From Hyphomicrobiales bacterium (lineage in GTDB: Bacteria; Pseudomonadota; Alphaproteobacteria; Rhizobiales; Xanthobacteraceae), in NCBI GenBank assembly GCA_016201085.1, contig JACQDO010000346.1, forward strand, positions 1-30,175: a stretch of 30,175 bases of DNA, given 5' to 3'. Numbering within the stretch: position 1 is the first letter of the stretch; every line of letters starts with the position of its first letter. The position numbers were made by a program, and so were the translations under genes. This document shows positions 1 to 7,078 of this stretch, one piece after another. The notes beneath the pieces are model-generated. The model worked only from the letters and a program-made list of their open reading frames with translations. It had not been told where the DNA came from and searched no databases.

Positions 1-122
1 CGCCGTTTGAGTTCCACTATTTTCAGGTCATCGACCGCGGGATGGGTCAGGCAATCGTTGATTTCATTTTCGAGCGCCTGATGCCGTTTTTCGAGTTCCG
101 CGAGGTGCGATTGCATCGACAT
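1..122 (-). CDS. YdcH/DUF465 family small protein, partial (C-terminus outside window)
   Basis: The minus strand opens with ATG at 122 and is open to the left edge, giving about 40 residues that begin MSMQSHLAELEKRHQALENE. The heptad-like charged helix, the small-residue turn around THPAVDD and the following LKIVELKRR are typical of the DUF465/YdcH family: short, highly charged helical-hairpin proteins of unknown role, usually 60-80 residues. A GAGGAG Shine-Dalgarno lies 10 nt upstream of the ATG. It is divergent from a second YdcH-type gene that starts at 348, so both probably use the 225-base region between them. Family assignment is fairly sure; function is unknown and the 3' end is not visible. 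Confidence 0.8.
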   Translation of the reverse strand, partial: MSMQSHLAELEKRHQALENEINDCLTHPAVDDLKIVELKR

Positions 123-347
123 GCTTGTATGTCTCCTCAATCTGTGGGTCCTGACGAGTCCAGTCTAACTCAGACTCGGGACGAACGCGACGATACACCC
201 GGTCGCGGGGGTGCGGCAAATGGCACCTGAAAGCCTTTGATTGGCGGCGGTAATTTCAGCCGGCTTGAATGCCCCTGTGGAAAACGCGATAATTAACCTT
301 AGGCTTTGCCGAGAGTGGCAAAGGGCGCAGGCATACCAGCGGTAGCA

Positions 348-554
348 ATGACCGAAGAGGAAGAACGCGCGTTGCGCGAGCAGTTGGCGCGTCTGCAGCA
401 GGAGCACCGCGACCTCGACGCGGCGATCTCGGCTTTGGCTTTGTCGCCCGGCTCCGACCTCATCCAGGTGCAGCGCCTGAAGAAGCGCAAGCTGGTGCTG
501 CGCGACAAGATCCGCCAGATCGAGGATGCGCTGACGCCGGATATCATCGCCTAA
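348..554 (+). CDS. YdcH/DUF465 family small protein
   Basis: This is a 68-residue charged helical protein beginning MTEEEERALREQLARLQQEH and ending TPDIIA. The second half (LIQVQRLKKRKLVLRDKIRQIEDAL) carries the basic LKKRKL segment characteristic of DUF465/YdcH proteins. The frame is open upstream as far as a TTG at 306, but the ATG at 348 gives the usual family length and puts the acidic MTEEEE first, so I chose it; no strong ribosome binding site decides it. It is divergent from the partial paralogue at the left edge. No biochemical role is established for the family. It could be a small nucleoid or membrane-associated helical hairpin, but the sequence does not say which. Confidence 0.8.
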   Translation: MTEEEERALREQLARLQQEHRDLDAAISALALSPGSDLIQVQRLKKRKLVLRDKIRQIEDALTPDIIA

Positions 555-699
555 CCGGTTTGGCCGCGCACTGAATCGTTAATGATGGTGAGCGACGGCA
601 CGGCGTGCCGCGCTGCGCGGTAACGTTAAGCGCCGATTGTGCGATGCGCGCGTGCGCCGGCTGCTACCAAGGCGCTACGGCACACATCGGATTTGTGAC

Positions 700-921
700 A
701 TGCGCGTCGTGAACATCGTCATTCTGGCGGTCTTGTCCGCCTTCTGGATTTACGGCCTGCTCGATCAATTTCATTCGCTGCACAACGTATTTCTCTATTT
801 GTCGCTGTCGCTTTTGGTGGCCGCCATCGGGCTGTGGCGCTGGCTGCCGCAACGCAAGCTCAAGCCGCTGAAGCGGCGCGAGTGGCGTGATCGGAACGAC
901 CGGCGCGATCCGCCACAGTAG
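700..921 (+). CDS. small two-helix membrane protein, hypothetical
   Basis: A 73-residue protein beginning MRVVNIVILAVLSAFWIYG. Two hydrophobic segments are visible, about residues 4-20 and 28-48 (VFLYLSLSLLVAAIGLWRWL), followed by a strongly basic tail (KLKPLKRREWRDRNDRRD). The positive-inside rule would place the tail in the cytoplasm. The frame is open upstream to 637, but that extension is arginine-rich and hydrophilic and looks like non-coding GC-rich DNA, so the ATG at 700 is preferred; there is no clear Shine-Dalgarno. I recognise no family. It stands alone between the YdcH gene and a stretch with no larger gene. Confidence 0.5.
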   Translation: MRVVNIVILAVLSAFWIYGLLDQFHSLHNVFLYLSLSLLVAAIGLWRWLPQRKLKPLKRREWRDRNDRRDPPQ

Positions 922-996
922 ATCAGGCGAGCTGCGTTTCCCTGCGTCGGATAGGGCTCTCGCCTCATTCTTGTAAAAACTTGTGCCGCTGCCGGC

Positions 997-1086
997 CTAT
1001 CCGGTGATGGCGTTGAGCATCAGCATCGCGAAAAATATTCCGGATACCGACAGTCCGATCAATTTTGCGGTTGCACGGTCGCCCAT
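997..1086 (-). CDS. candidate 29-residue single-pass membrane peptide
   Basis: A short minus-strand frame from ATG (1086-1084) to TAG (999-997) encodes 29 residues starting MGDRATAKLIGLSVSG and ending MLNAITG. It has a charged N-terminus followed by one continuous hydrophobic helix of about 19 residues, as in many bacterial membrane microproteins. A perfect TGTTCC-N8-GGAACA dyad lies 28-47 nt upstream of the ATG (1114-1133), which is compatible with a regulated promoter. There is no clear ribosome binding site, so translation is unproven. Chance open frames of this length are common; the composition and the upstream dyad are the only support. Confidence 0.35.
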   Translation of the reverse strand: MGDRATAKLIGLSVSGIFFAMLMLNAITG

Positions 1087-1113
1087 GGCTAATGAACTGA
1101 GCCGTGACATGAA

Positions 1114-1133
1114 TGTTCCATGAATAAGGAACA
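1114..1133. promoter_or_regulatory. inverted repeat TGTTCC-N8-GGAACA, possible operator
   Basis: Perfect 6-base arms at 1114-1119 and 1128-1133 flank an AT-rich 8-base spacer. It sits in the 298-base region between the gene ending at 921 and the transporter gene ending at 1220, just upstream of the candidate microprotein at 997-1086. No regulator family is assigned. Apart from this dyad and the microprotein I see nothing else in 922-1219. Confidence 0.35.
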
Positions 1134-1219
1134 ATTTTCGGGCAGGCGATTTCTAGCTTTACCCTGCGAACGACCCCGCCGCGATGAGTGCAGCCCGCGG
1201 CGGCGCGGATGATAAGCCG

Positions 1220-2212
1220 TCAGTTCGACTTGGTGGCGGCGGCGGCCTCCTTCAGGATCGGCGCCCAACGCGGCACGTCGGCGGCCACGGTCTGGCGCAG
1301 CGGCTCCGGACCGCGCGTGGCTTTCGGCGGCACCGTGCCGCCGAGCTTGGCGAGCTTCTCCGCGGTCGCCGGCTCGTCGAGCGTCTTGTCGAGCGCGGCG
1401 GCGAGCTTGGCCGCGATATCCTTCGGCGTTCCCTTCGGCGCGAACACCGCGCTCCAGACGTTGAGCAGGTAATCGGGCGCGCCGGCTTCCTTGGCGCTCG
1501 GCGTGTCCGGCATCGCCGCCAGCCGCTCGTTGGCCGAAACGACGATGCCCTTGACCTTGCCGCCGGTGGCGCTGGGCGCGATGGCGACCGCCTGCTCGCA
1601 GAAATAATCGATGTGGCCGCCGACCAGGTCGTTCATCGCGGGCCCGGCGCCGCGATAGATGACCAGCGTCGGCTTGAGGCCGAATATCTTGTTGAACAGC
1701 AGGCAGGCCATGTGCGAGGTGCCGCCGATGCCGCCGACGCCCTGCTTGAGGTCGGCGCCCTGTTTTTTCGCCTGCTCGACGAATTCCTTGACGTTGTTGG
1801 CCGGGTAATCGTTCTTGATGGCGATCGCCGCCGGCGCGTTGGCCGACATGCCGATCGGCTCGAAGTCCTTGGTCGAGTCGTATTTCAGGTTGGGATAGAA
1901 CGAGGGCGCGGCGATGATGGCGCCCATGCTGGCGGCGAATATGGTGTAGCCGTCGCCCGCCGCTTCCGACGCGCGCGTGGCGCCGAGCGTGCCGCCGGCG
2001 CCGCCGACATTCTCGATGATGACGTTATGGCCGAGGTGGCGGCTCATGCCTTCGGCCATGATGCGCGCCACCGTGTCGCTCGGGCCGCCGGCCGGGAACG
2101 GCACGATCATGGTGATATTGCGGGTCGGGTAATTCTGCGCCAACGCCGGTGCGCCGGCGGCGAGCAGCAGCGGGGCCAGCAGCGCCGCCGCGATCTTGCT
2201 CCAAGGTGTCAT
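1220..2212 (-). CDS. Bug/TctC-family periplasmic solute-binding protein
   Basis: A 330-residue exported protein of the Bug family (substrate-binding subunit of tripartite tricarboxylate transporters, TctC-like). The signal peptide is clear: MTPWSK, a hydrophobic core (IAAALLAPLLLAAG), then APALAQ as the cleavage region. The mature protein starts NYPTRNITMIVPFPAGGPSD, the hallmark Bug start; GGAGGTLGA and DGYTIF follow as usual, and the C-terminal half holds GTPKDIAAKLAAALDK. An upstream ATG-like start exists at 2227, but GGGGGA lies 8 nt before the ATG at 2212, so 2212 is preferred. No TctA/TctB membrane subunits are nearby, so it is an orphan binding protein. The ligand, probably an organic acid, cannot be read from the sequence. 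Confidence 0.9.
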   Translation of the reverse strand: MTPWSKIAAALLAPLLLAAGAPALAQNYPTRNITMIVPFPAGGPSDTVARIMAEGMSRHLGHNVIIENVGGAGGTLGATRASEAAGDGYTIFAASMGAIIAAPSFYPNLKYDSTKDFEPIGMSANAPAAIAIKNDYPANNVKEFVEQAKKQGADLKQGVGGIGGTSHMACLLFNKIFGLKPTLVIYRGAGPAMNDLVGGHIDYFCEQAVAIAPSATGGKVKGIVVSANERLAAMPDTPSAKEAGAPDYLLNVWSAVFAPKGTPKDIAAKLAAALDKTLDEPATAEKLAKLGGTVPPKATRGPEPLRQTVAADVPRWAPILKEAAAATKSN

Positions 2213-2340
2213 TGCGTCGTCCCCCATGCGTTATCGGTTTTGTTGCGCTCGATTGAGTTCGGCGAGCGTTGCCGATGATGTCATAATTTGGGGATGGTGC
2301 GAACCGCCCGGAACCGGAAGCGGCGCGCCGGCAGCGGCCA

Positions 2341-2364
2341 TGGCGCGAAATCGGCTTCGCGCCA
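2341..2364. terminator. stem-loop just after the diguanylate cyclase gene
   Basis: Perfect 9-base arms TGGCGCGAA (2341-2349) and TTCGCGCCA (2356-2364) with a 6-base loop lie 6-29 nt beyond the end of the minus-strand GGDEF gene. There is no U-tract, so it may be a transcript-stabilising hairpin or weak terminator separating this gene from the Bug gene downstream. Confidence 0.4.
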
Positions 2365-2369
2365 ACGCC

Positions 2370-2978
2370 TTAACCCCGCTTCGCCTTCTTGCGCGCATAC
2401 ATGGCCTGGTCGGCCGCCTCCAGGATGGCAGCCGGGTTCGCATCGCCGTCGAGCGGCACGTAGCCGGCGCTGGCGCCGACCGTGAGCCGCGCCGGCCCAT
2501 ACATGACGGCGGTGCCGGCAACGATGATTTCCAGTTCCAACGCCTTGGCGCTGGCCTGCGCCGTCTCCAGATTCCACATCAGCACGGCGAATTCGTCGCC
2601 GCCCAGCCGCGCCACCGTGTCGGAAGCGCGCACATGCGACTTGAGCCCCGCCACCACCGCCTTGAGCAGCGCATCGCCGGCGGCGTGGCCGTGCCGGTCG
2701 TTGACGATCTTGAAGTCGTCGAGATCGATGAACACCAGCACGGCGGGGGTAGCATAGCGCTTCACATAGGCGAGCGCGCGCTTGAGCTCGCGATCGAAGC
2801 CGCGCCGGTTGAGGATGTCGAGCAGCGGATCGATGTCGGCGCGCGCCTCCAGCTCGGCGATCTGCCATTCCGCCTTGATCAATTCCGCCTTGAGCCGCTC
2901 GATCTCCGCCAGCAGCAGAGCGGCGGGCGCCGTCGCCGCATGAGCGCCGTCCGGATCGTCGGGCTTGTCCGCGGCCAC
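2370..2978 (-). CDS. GGDEF-domain diguanylate cyclase
   Basis: A 202-residue protein with a short acidic/alanine-rich N-terminus, a coiled-coil-like segment (about residues 20-47, LLLAEIERLKAELIKAEWQIAELEARAD) and one complete GGDEF domain (about 48-200). The start DPLLDILNRRGFDREL, the metal-binding LVFIDLDDFKIVND and the active site RLGGDEFAVL are all intact, so it should make c-di-GMP from two GTP. RASD lies five residues before GGDEF and fits the RxxD inhibitory (I) site, so product inhibition is likely. No sensor domain is fused; the coiled coil may drive dimerisation. It starts at GTG 2978, 11 nt after the purine gene stop with a GGAGCGG-like site, so it is probably co-transcribed with it. 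Confidence 0.92.
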   Translation of the reverse strand: MAADKPDDPDGAHAATAPAALLLAEIERLKAELIKAEWQIAELEARADIDPLLDILNRRGFDRELKRALAYVKRYATPAVLVFIDLDDFKIVNDRHGHAAGDALLKAVVAGLKSHVRASDTVARLGGDEFAVLMWNLETAQASAKALELEIIVAGTAVMYGPARLTVGASAGYVPLDGDANPAAILEAADQAMYARKKAKRG

Positions 2979-2989
2979 GCCCGCTCCGT

Positions 2990-4306
2990 TCAGAGTTGGA
3001 TGGTATTGACGGTGCGGTTCTCGATCTCGCCGCGCAGTTTGGCATAGAGGCGCGGATTGCGGCCGGAGAGTATCTGCAAGGCGGCCAGCACCGCATTGTC
3101 GGGCTCGAGCACGGTCATGACCGGCACCGCGCTCGGCGCCCGTAACGACGACCAGACGTCGTCGGGGAAGTCCTTGGCGCTGGCCGGCACCGTGATGACG
3201 GGGATCGTCGACATGGCGGAGAGCACCGGACCGGCGCCGTTCGAGCGGCCGATATTGGCGATCACCACCGAGTCGGGCACCTCCTGTACCATGCGATGGA
3301 AGATGGCGGCGCCGTTGACTGGCTCTTTGTGGATGGAGCAGGTCACCACCGTCATCATGTCGGCCAGCTCGCCGAGCGCGTCGGAGAAGGCATCGGTGTT
3401 GTCCTTGTCCGAACCGCGCCAGAGAATGATGCGCTGGTGGGGCAGATGGAAACGGCCGGTGATTTCCGCCACGTGCCGGTACTTGGCGGCGACGTCGTCG
3501 AGCGCGCCGCCGTCGCGATAGACCTGCTTGTCGATATAGCTGCCGTCCTCGATCACCCGCCAGGAATCGTTGTCGATCACGTCGGCGAGCAGCAGGGTGC
3601 CTTTGCTATCGAAGCCGAACTCGACCTTGAGATCGACCAGCCGGCCGCCTTCGAGCTGCCAGGCCTTTTCCAGCACCAGGAAGGCATGGCGCGCAATGCG
3701 CCGCATTTCGGGAAAGATCTTCCATTCCTCGTCGCTGCCGAACACCTCCGAGGCCGAGAGCACCAAAAACGGCTCCTGCCCCTGCAACGGCTTGGCCGGG
3801 TTGAACAGCCTGATCTGCTTGGCCTCCTCGGCGAACTGCATCAGCGGATCGTCGCAGATCAACGGCTTGCCCTTCCAGTTCTTGTCCTTGGTCTTGAGGT
3901 AGAACTCGACCAGCGAGTGCGGGAACAGCTGGCCCTTGGCGAGGTGCGGATTGCGCTTCAAGTAGGAGCCGTGCGCCTCGCGCCGCACCACCACCTCATA
4001 GGGCAGCATCTGGCACTTCGGCGCGGTGAAGGAAATCGCGCTGTCCTGCTCGATGAAGGCGACCGGCAGGCCGCAGGCCTTGAGCAGGCGAAAGACATTG
4101 GACGTGGTGGCGGTGGCGAGCCGCCCCTTGTCCGGGATGATGTCGTGTTTGGCGCCGTCGCCGGCCGTGATGTCGTCCTTGGCGACGACCGCCGCCAGCT
4201 CGGCGCTGCCTTTGATCTGATGGATCTTTTTGGTCTTGCCCTCGGCGACAAGGGCACCCAGCGGATGCTTCGCGGCAATGCTTTCAGAAATTTGACGTTC
4301 TGACAT
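2990..4306 (-). CDS. bifunctional SAICAR synthetase / class II AIR carboxylase (PAICS-like PurC-PurE fusion)
   Basis: A 438-residue bifunctional purine enzyme. Residues about 10-270 are SAICAR synthetase (PurC): GKTKKIHQI, TSNVFRLLKACGLPVAFIEQ, the signature VVRREAHGSYLKRNP, VDLKVEFGFDS and LADVIDNDSWRVI. Residues about 285-430 are a PurE-type carboxylase with RGSDKDN, CSIHKEP, GRSNGAGPVLSA, PVITVPA, DVWSSLRAPS and TVLEPDNAVLAA. From my knowledge of the families, this order (PurC then PurE) and these PurE motifs are those of animal PAICS and class II PurE, which carboxylate AIR directly with CO2, rather than of the class I PurE usual in bacteria. The usual class II S-A-H-K reads S-I-H-K here. 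GTG at 4318 is an alternative start. The diguanylate cyclase follows 11 nt downstream. Whether separate purC/purE/purK genes exist elsewhere cannot be seen. Confidence 0.88.
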   Translation of the reverse strand: MSERQISESIAAKHPLGALVAEGKTKKIHQIKGSAELAAVVAKDDITAGDGAKHDIIPDKGRLATATTSNVFRLLKACGLPVAFIEQDSAISFTAPKCQMLPYEVVVRREAHGSYLKRNPHLAKGQLFPHSLVEFYLKTKDKNWKGKPLICDDPLMQFAEEAKQIRLFNPAKPLQGQEPFLVLSASEVFGSDEEWKIFPEMRRIARHAFLVLEKAWQLEGGRLVDLKVEFGFDSKGTLLLADVIDNDSWRVIEDGSYIDKQVYRDGGALDDVAAKYRHVAEITGRFHLPHQRIILWRGSDKDNTDAFSDALGELADMMTVVTCSIHKEPVNGAAIFHRMVQEVPDSVVIANIGRSNGAGPVLSAMSTIPVITVPASAKDFPDDVWSSLRAPSAVPVMTVLEPDNAVLAALQILSGRNPRLYAKLRGEIENRTVNTIQL

Positions 4307-4465
4307 AGGAGCGTCCACGGCCTGTTCCCAATTTCTGCGAGACGGGGGAGATAATAGCCCGGCACCATACTATCTAGGGCCGGCCTGAGCCAAATTGCCT
4401 TGTGGGCTATTTTCGCTACGGCGCCGGATCGCCACGCGCTAAGATAGTAGTTCCCAAGGGGCCAT

Positions 4466-5071
4466 ATGATGGACGCCCGTTTTCCCGATCGCCTGCGCCT
4501 GCCGCTCGCGTTCGAGCCGGCCGGGCTCGCCGCCGACATGGCGAATTTCTCGCAAGGCGCGTGGATCGCGCACTTTGTCACGCAGAACTACGACGGCGAC
4601 TGGAGCGTGATCGCGCTCAGGGGGCCGGCCGGCGCCACCCATCCGGTGCAGATGATCTATTCCGATCCGAGCCGCTCCGATTACGAGGATACCCCCATGC
4701 TCGCCGGCTCGCCTTATTTCCGGCAGGTGCTGGCCGCCTTCGCCTGCCCGCTGCAGGCGGTGCGGCTGATGCGGCTCGCCCCCGGCTCGACGATCAAGGA
4801 GCATCACGACAACGATCTCTCCTTCGAGCAGGGCATGGTGCGCATCCATATCCCGGTGGTGACCAACACGGAGGTCGACTTCCGGCTCAACGGCACCCGC
4901 GTCGCGATGCCGGCGGGCTCATGCTGGTACCTGCGGCTGTCCGACCCGCACAGCGTGGCCAACCGGGGTGTGAGCGAACGCGTGCACCTGGTGATCGATG
5001 CGGCGGTCAACGACTGGGTTACCGCCCTGTTCGAGCGGGCGGCGGCGGCTGCCGGAGGCCGGGCGGCGTAA
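4466..5071 (+). CDS. aspartyl/asparaginyl beta-hydroxylase-family Fe(II)/2-oxoglutarate dioxygenase
   Basis: A 201-residue cupin-type oxygenase of the aspartyl/asparaginyl hydroxylase family. The iron ligands are visible: the H-x-D of KEHHDND (H113, D115) and the distal histidine in DPHSVANRG (H162); R172 in SERVHLVID is a good candidate for 2-oxoglutarate binding. VRIHIPVVTN before the last strands and APGSTIKEHHD are family signatures. The substrate may be a peptidyl Asp/Asn or a small molecule and cannot be told from sequence. The start is ATG 4466 (a second ATG follows directly) with AAGGGG a few bases upstream. It is divergent from the purine gene. A palindromic repeat begins right after its stop. 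Confidence 0.85.
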   Translation: MMDARFPDRLRLPLAFEPAGLAADMANFSQGAWIAHFVTQNYDGDWSVIALRGPAGATHPVQMIYSDPSRSDYEDTPMLAGSPYFRQVLAAFACPLQAVRLMRLAPGSTIKEHHDNDLSFEQGMVRIHIPVVTNTEVDFRLNGTRVAMPAGSCWYLRLSDPHSVANRGVSERVHLVIDAAVNDWVTALFERAAAAAGGRAA

Positions 5072-5075
5072 ATGC

Positions 5076-5124
5076 CGTCATTGCGGGCAGCGGGCGCGGA
5101 CCCTAGGGCCCGGAATCCATAACC
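5076..5124. repeat. dispersed palindromic (REP-like) element
   Basis: Arms ATTGCGGGC (5080-5088) and GCCCGGAAT (5108-5116) are complementary with one mismatch, enclosing a GC-rich centre with CCCTAGGG. From memory, elements of the type ATGGATTCCGGGC...GCCCGCAATGACG are scattered between genes in Bradyrhizobium-like genomes, and this is one in reverse orientation. It begins 5 nt after the hydroxylase stop and could shape that mRNA 3' end. Confidence 0.45.
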
Positions 5125-5229
5125 CCGGCAAGCGGTTACCGATGAAGACCGCGCCGACCCCGTGCCGCCCGTCATGAGGCCGTCGTGGACTCTTCAAGCC
5201 AATTCTGCTAGAGCCGCCCGACTCAAAGG

Positions 5230-5250
5230 CCCTGCGATTGCAGGGTTTTT
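5230..5250 (+). terminator. intrinsic terminator in the rpsU leader
   Basis: Six-base perfect GC-rich arms CCCTGC (5230-5235) and GCAGGG (5240-5245) with the tetraloop GATT are followed by five T (5246-5250). It lies 37 nt before the rpsU start codon, so it ends an upstream transcript (hydroxylase mRNA or a small leader RNA) or acts as a leader attenuator. Confidence 0.65.
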
Positions 5251-5286
5251 GATTAAACCCGTCCGTGCCACAACAAAGGAGCAAGC

Positions 5287-5589
5287 GTGCAAGTTCTCGT
5301 TCGCGACAACAATGTCGACCAAGCCCTCAAGGCGCTCAAGAAGAAAATGCAGCGTGAGGGCATTTTCCGCGAGATGAAGCTTCGCGGCCATTACGAAAAA
5401 CCGTCGGAAAAGAAGGCGCGGGAAAAGGCGGAAGCGATCCGCCGTGCCCGCAAGCTGGCGCGCAAGAAGATGCAGCGCGAAGGCCTGCTGCCGATGAAGC
5501 CGCGCGTCGTTCCCGGCGCCGGCGGTCCCGGTGGCCCGGGCGCACGCGGTGGCGAGCGTGGCGGCCGCGGCGGCGCGCCGCGTTTCTGA
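5287..5589 (+). CDS. rpsU: 30S ribosomal protein bS21
   Basis: A 100-residue protein starting [20 protein letters not shown], the bS21 N-terminus, followed by [39 protein letters not shown], which matches the family along its full length. bS21 binds the 30S platform and helps initiation. The protein has a C-terminal tail of about 30 residues rich in Gly, Arg and Pro ([18 protein letters not shown]) after the usual bS21 end; such extensions occur in alphaproteobacteria. The start is GTG 5287 with an AAGGAG Shine-Dalgarno 5 nt upstream. A terminator hairpin precedes it in the leader and a strong one follows its stop, so it is a monocistronic unit. Confidence 0.97.
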   Translation: MQVLVRDNNVDQALKALKKKMQREGIFREMKLRGHYEKPSEKKAREKAEAIRRARKLARKKMQREGLLPMKPRVVPGAGGPGGPGARGGERGGRGGAPRF

Positions 5590-5626
5590 GCCGGCGCCTT
5601 TTTCGGAACGGGTTTCGATCGCGTTG

Positions 5627-5663
5627 TAGCGCGGGCATTCAGACGCCCGCGCTATTGCTTTTG
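5627..5663 (+). terminator. rpsU intrinsic terminator
   Basis: Perfect 10-base arms TAGCGCGGGC (5627-5636) and GCCCGCGCTA (5645-5654) with an 8-base loop are followed by TTGCTTTT. It begins 38 nt after the rpsU stop. Its position also argues against starting the next gene at the TTG at 5655. Confidence 0.8.
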
Positions 5664-5732
5664 GTGGGGTTGAGTCATATCCGATCGCGGATGCGCAACT
5701 CATCGTCAACGGCGGAAATCGCTGCACGCAAG

Positions 5733-6326
5733 ATGCTCAACTCGGCACCGCTGCATCGCTTGCGGACAGCTCTCGGCACCACGCTCGCCGCAGTGCTTGC
5801 CGGATGGCTGGCGCTGACGCCGGCTGGCGCCGAGACCCTGCTGACCGAGTTCAACGGCCGGTGGATCGGTAGCGGCACCGACCGGGATTCGCCGTTGGAC
5901 GACGCACAGCCGACGCAATGCCAGACAAACGTGACGGCCGATTTCACCCATATGACCAGCAACATGGAATGCAACGGCAGCGCCGGGCTGCATAAGCGCG
6001 TCCACCTGTCGATTGCATTCTCCGGCAACAAGTTCACCGGCAGCACGGAACAGATCAGCGTCGTGCGCGGCAGCGGCGATGCGCCAGAGCGGCACGCCGG
6101 CGCGGTGGTGGGCGTGCGCAAGGACGACAGAGCGGAATTCGAGGTCAAATTACCCGGCCTGACGCCGAACGCGCATGTGGTGCTGCAACTGACCTCGCCC
6201 ACGTCCTTTGCGATGACGATTTCGACGCTCGGTTCAATCTTGACCAAGGTCGATTTTCAACGCCCGGTCGCGCCGGTGCAACCGCAGCCGATTGCGCCGG
6301 TGCAACCTCGGACGAATAAGCGCTAG
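5733..6326 (+). CDS. exported protein of unknown function
   Basis: A 197-residue protein from the ATG at 5733: MLNSAPLHRLRT, a hydrophobic core (ALGTTLAAVLAGWLALT) and a PAGAET cleavage site form a good signal peptide. The mature part starts with a FNGRWIGSG stretch like the opening strand of lipocalin-like barrels, contains two cysteines (TQCQTN and NMECNG) that could form a periplasmic disulfide, is rich in Thr/Ser beta-strand sequence, and ends with a proline/glutamine repeat (APVQPQPIAPVQPRT). Earlier in-frame starts at 5655 and 5691 exist, but the first lies on the rpsU terminator and both would bury the signal peptide. I do not recognise a named family. Confidence 0.7.
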   Translation: MLNSAPLHRLRTALGTTLAAVLAGWLALTPAGAETLLTEFNGRWIGSGTDRDSPLDDAQPTQCQTNVTADFTHMTSNMECNGSAGLHKRVHLSIAFSGNKFTGSTEQISVVRGSGDAPERHAGAVVGVRKDDRAEFEVKLPGLTPNAHVVLQLTSPTSFAMTISTLGSILTKVDFQRPVAPVQPQPIAPVQPRTNKR

Positions 6327-6340
6327 CAGCTCGCGCGCCC

Positions 6341-7042
6341 TTATTTCCAGCAGAACTTCTCGTCGGCCTCGTTGCGCTTGCGCGTGGCGTAGAACGCGTC
6401 GCGGTTCTTGGCGTCGTCGAAATAGGCGCGCTCCTTGGCGAACCGCTCCTTGGCGTTGGCCAGTCCGCGCTTGTGGTTGTCGGCGCGATTGCCAGGCAAT
6501 GCGGGCGCGCGCTCCATGAACATCACCTCGTAAGGATTGGCTTCGACCCAGGCCACCGCCTTGGCGTGCGCCTCCTGCTGCTTGGCGAGGTCGCAGAAGG
6601 CGTAGCCGTTGATGATCGGACCGGCCAGCGTCGAGAAGGAGCGCACCGCCTCGTCCGCTTGCGCCAGCAGCCGCGTCTTGGTGTCCAGCACGTCCGCCAT
6701 CACGATGAAGCGCTCCTTGGCGACGTAGAACCAAAACACCGCGTCGTCGCGCAGGCCGACATCGTAGAAGCGGATGGCCAGCACCATCAGCGTCATCGGC
6801 GTCACTATCTTTGGATTGGCCACGATGAGGTCGCGCGCGGCGAGGATGTCCTCGCGCCGGCTCGAGCCAAGCAACTCGTTGTATTGCTTGCCGACCGCCA
6901 CCACCGGCTTGCCGTCAGGGGTGCGCGCCGACTCGTAGAAAGGCTGCACATAGATGCCGATGCTGCGCACCGGCTCGGCCGCGAAGGCGCTGCCCGTCAA
7001 CGTCAGCAGCGCGGCGATGCTAGCCAATCGAACGATCTGCAT
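6341..7042 (-). CDS. exported protein of unknown function
   Basis: A 233-residue protein with a signal peptide (MQIVRLASIAALLTLTGSAFA, cleavage before AEPV). The mature part is helical and charged, with AVGKQYNELLGSSRREDILAARDLIVANP and a later AKERFAKERAYFDDAKNRDAFYATRKR, and has two cysteines (CDLAK and FCWK at the very end). GGAGG lies about 9 nt before the ATG at 7042. It follows the alpha/beta hydrolase gene on the same strand after 36 nt, so the two are probably an operon with a cell-envelope role. I do not recognise a characterised family. Confidence 0.75.
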   Translation of the reverse strand: MQIVRLASIAALLTLTGSAFAAEPVRSIGIYVQPFYESARTPDGKPVVAVGKQYNELLGSSRREDILAARDLIVANPKIVTPMTLMVLAIRFYDVGLRDDAVFWFYVAKERFIVMADVLDTKTRLLAQADEAVRSFSTLAGPIINGYAFCDLAKQQEAHAKAVAWVEANPYEVMFMERAPALPGNRADNHKRGLANAKERFAKERAYFDDAKNRDAFYATRKRNEADEKFCWK

Positions 7043-7078
7043 CGATATCGTCCTCCCATTGGTATCGATCTTAGCCGC

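Noticed and set aside
1184..2278. 364-codon plus-strand frame opposite the Bug gene
   Set aside because: Arg/Gly-rich shadow of a clear signal-peptide-bearing binding protein.
5605..5623. GGAAC...CGTT pattern resembling an EcfG general-stress promoter
   Set aside because: The spacer is about 12 bases instead of 16-17, and it lies between rpsU and its terminator.
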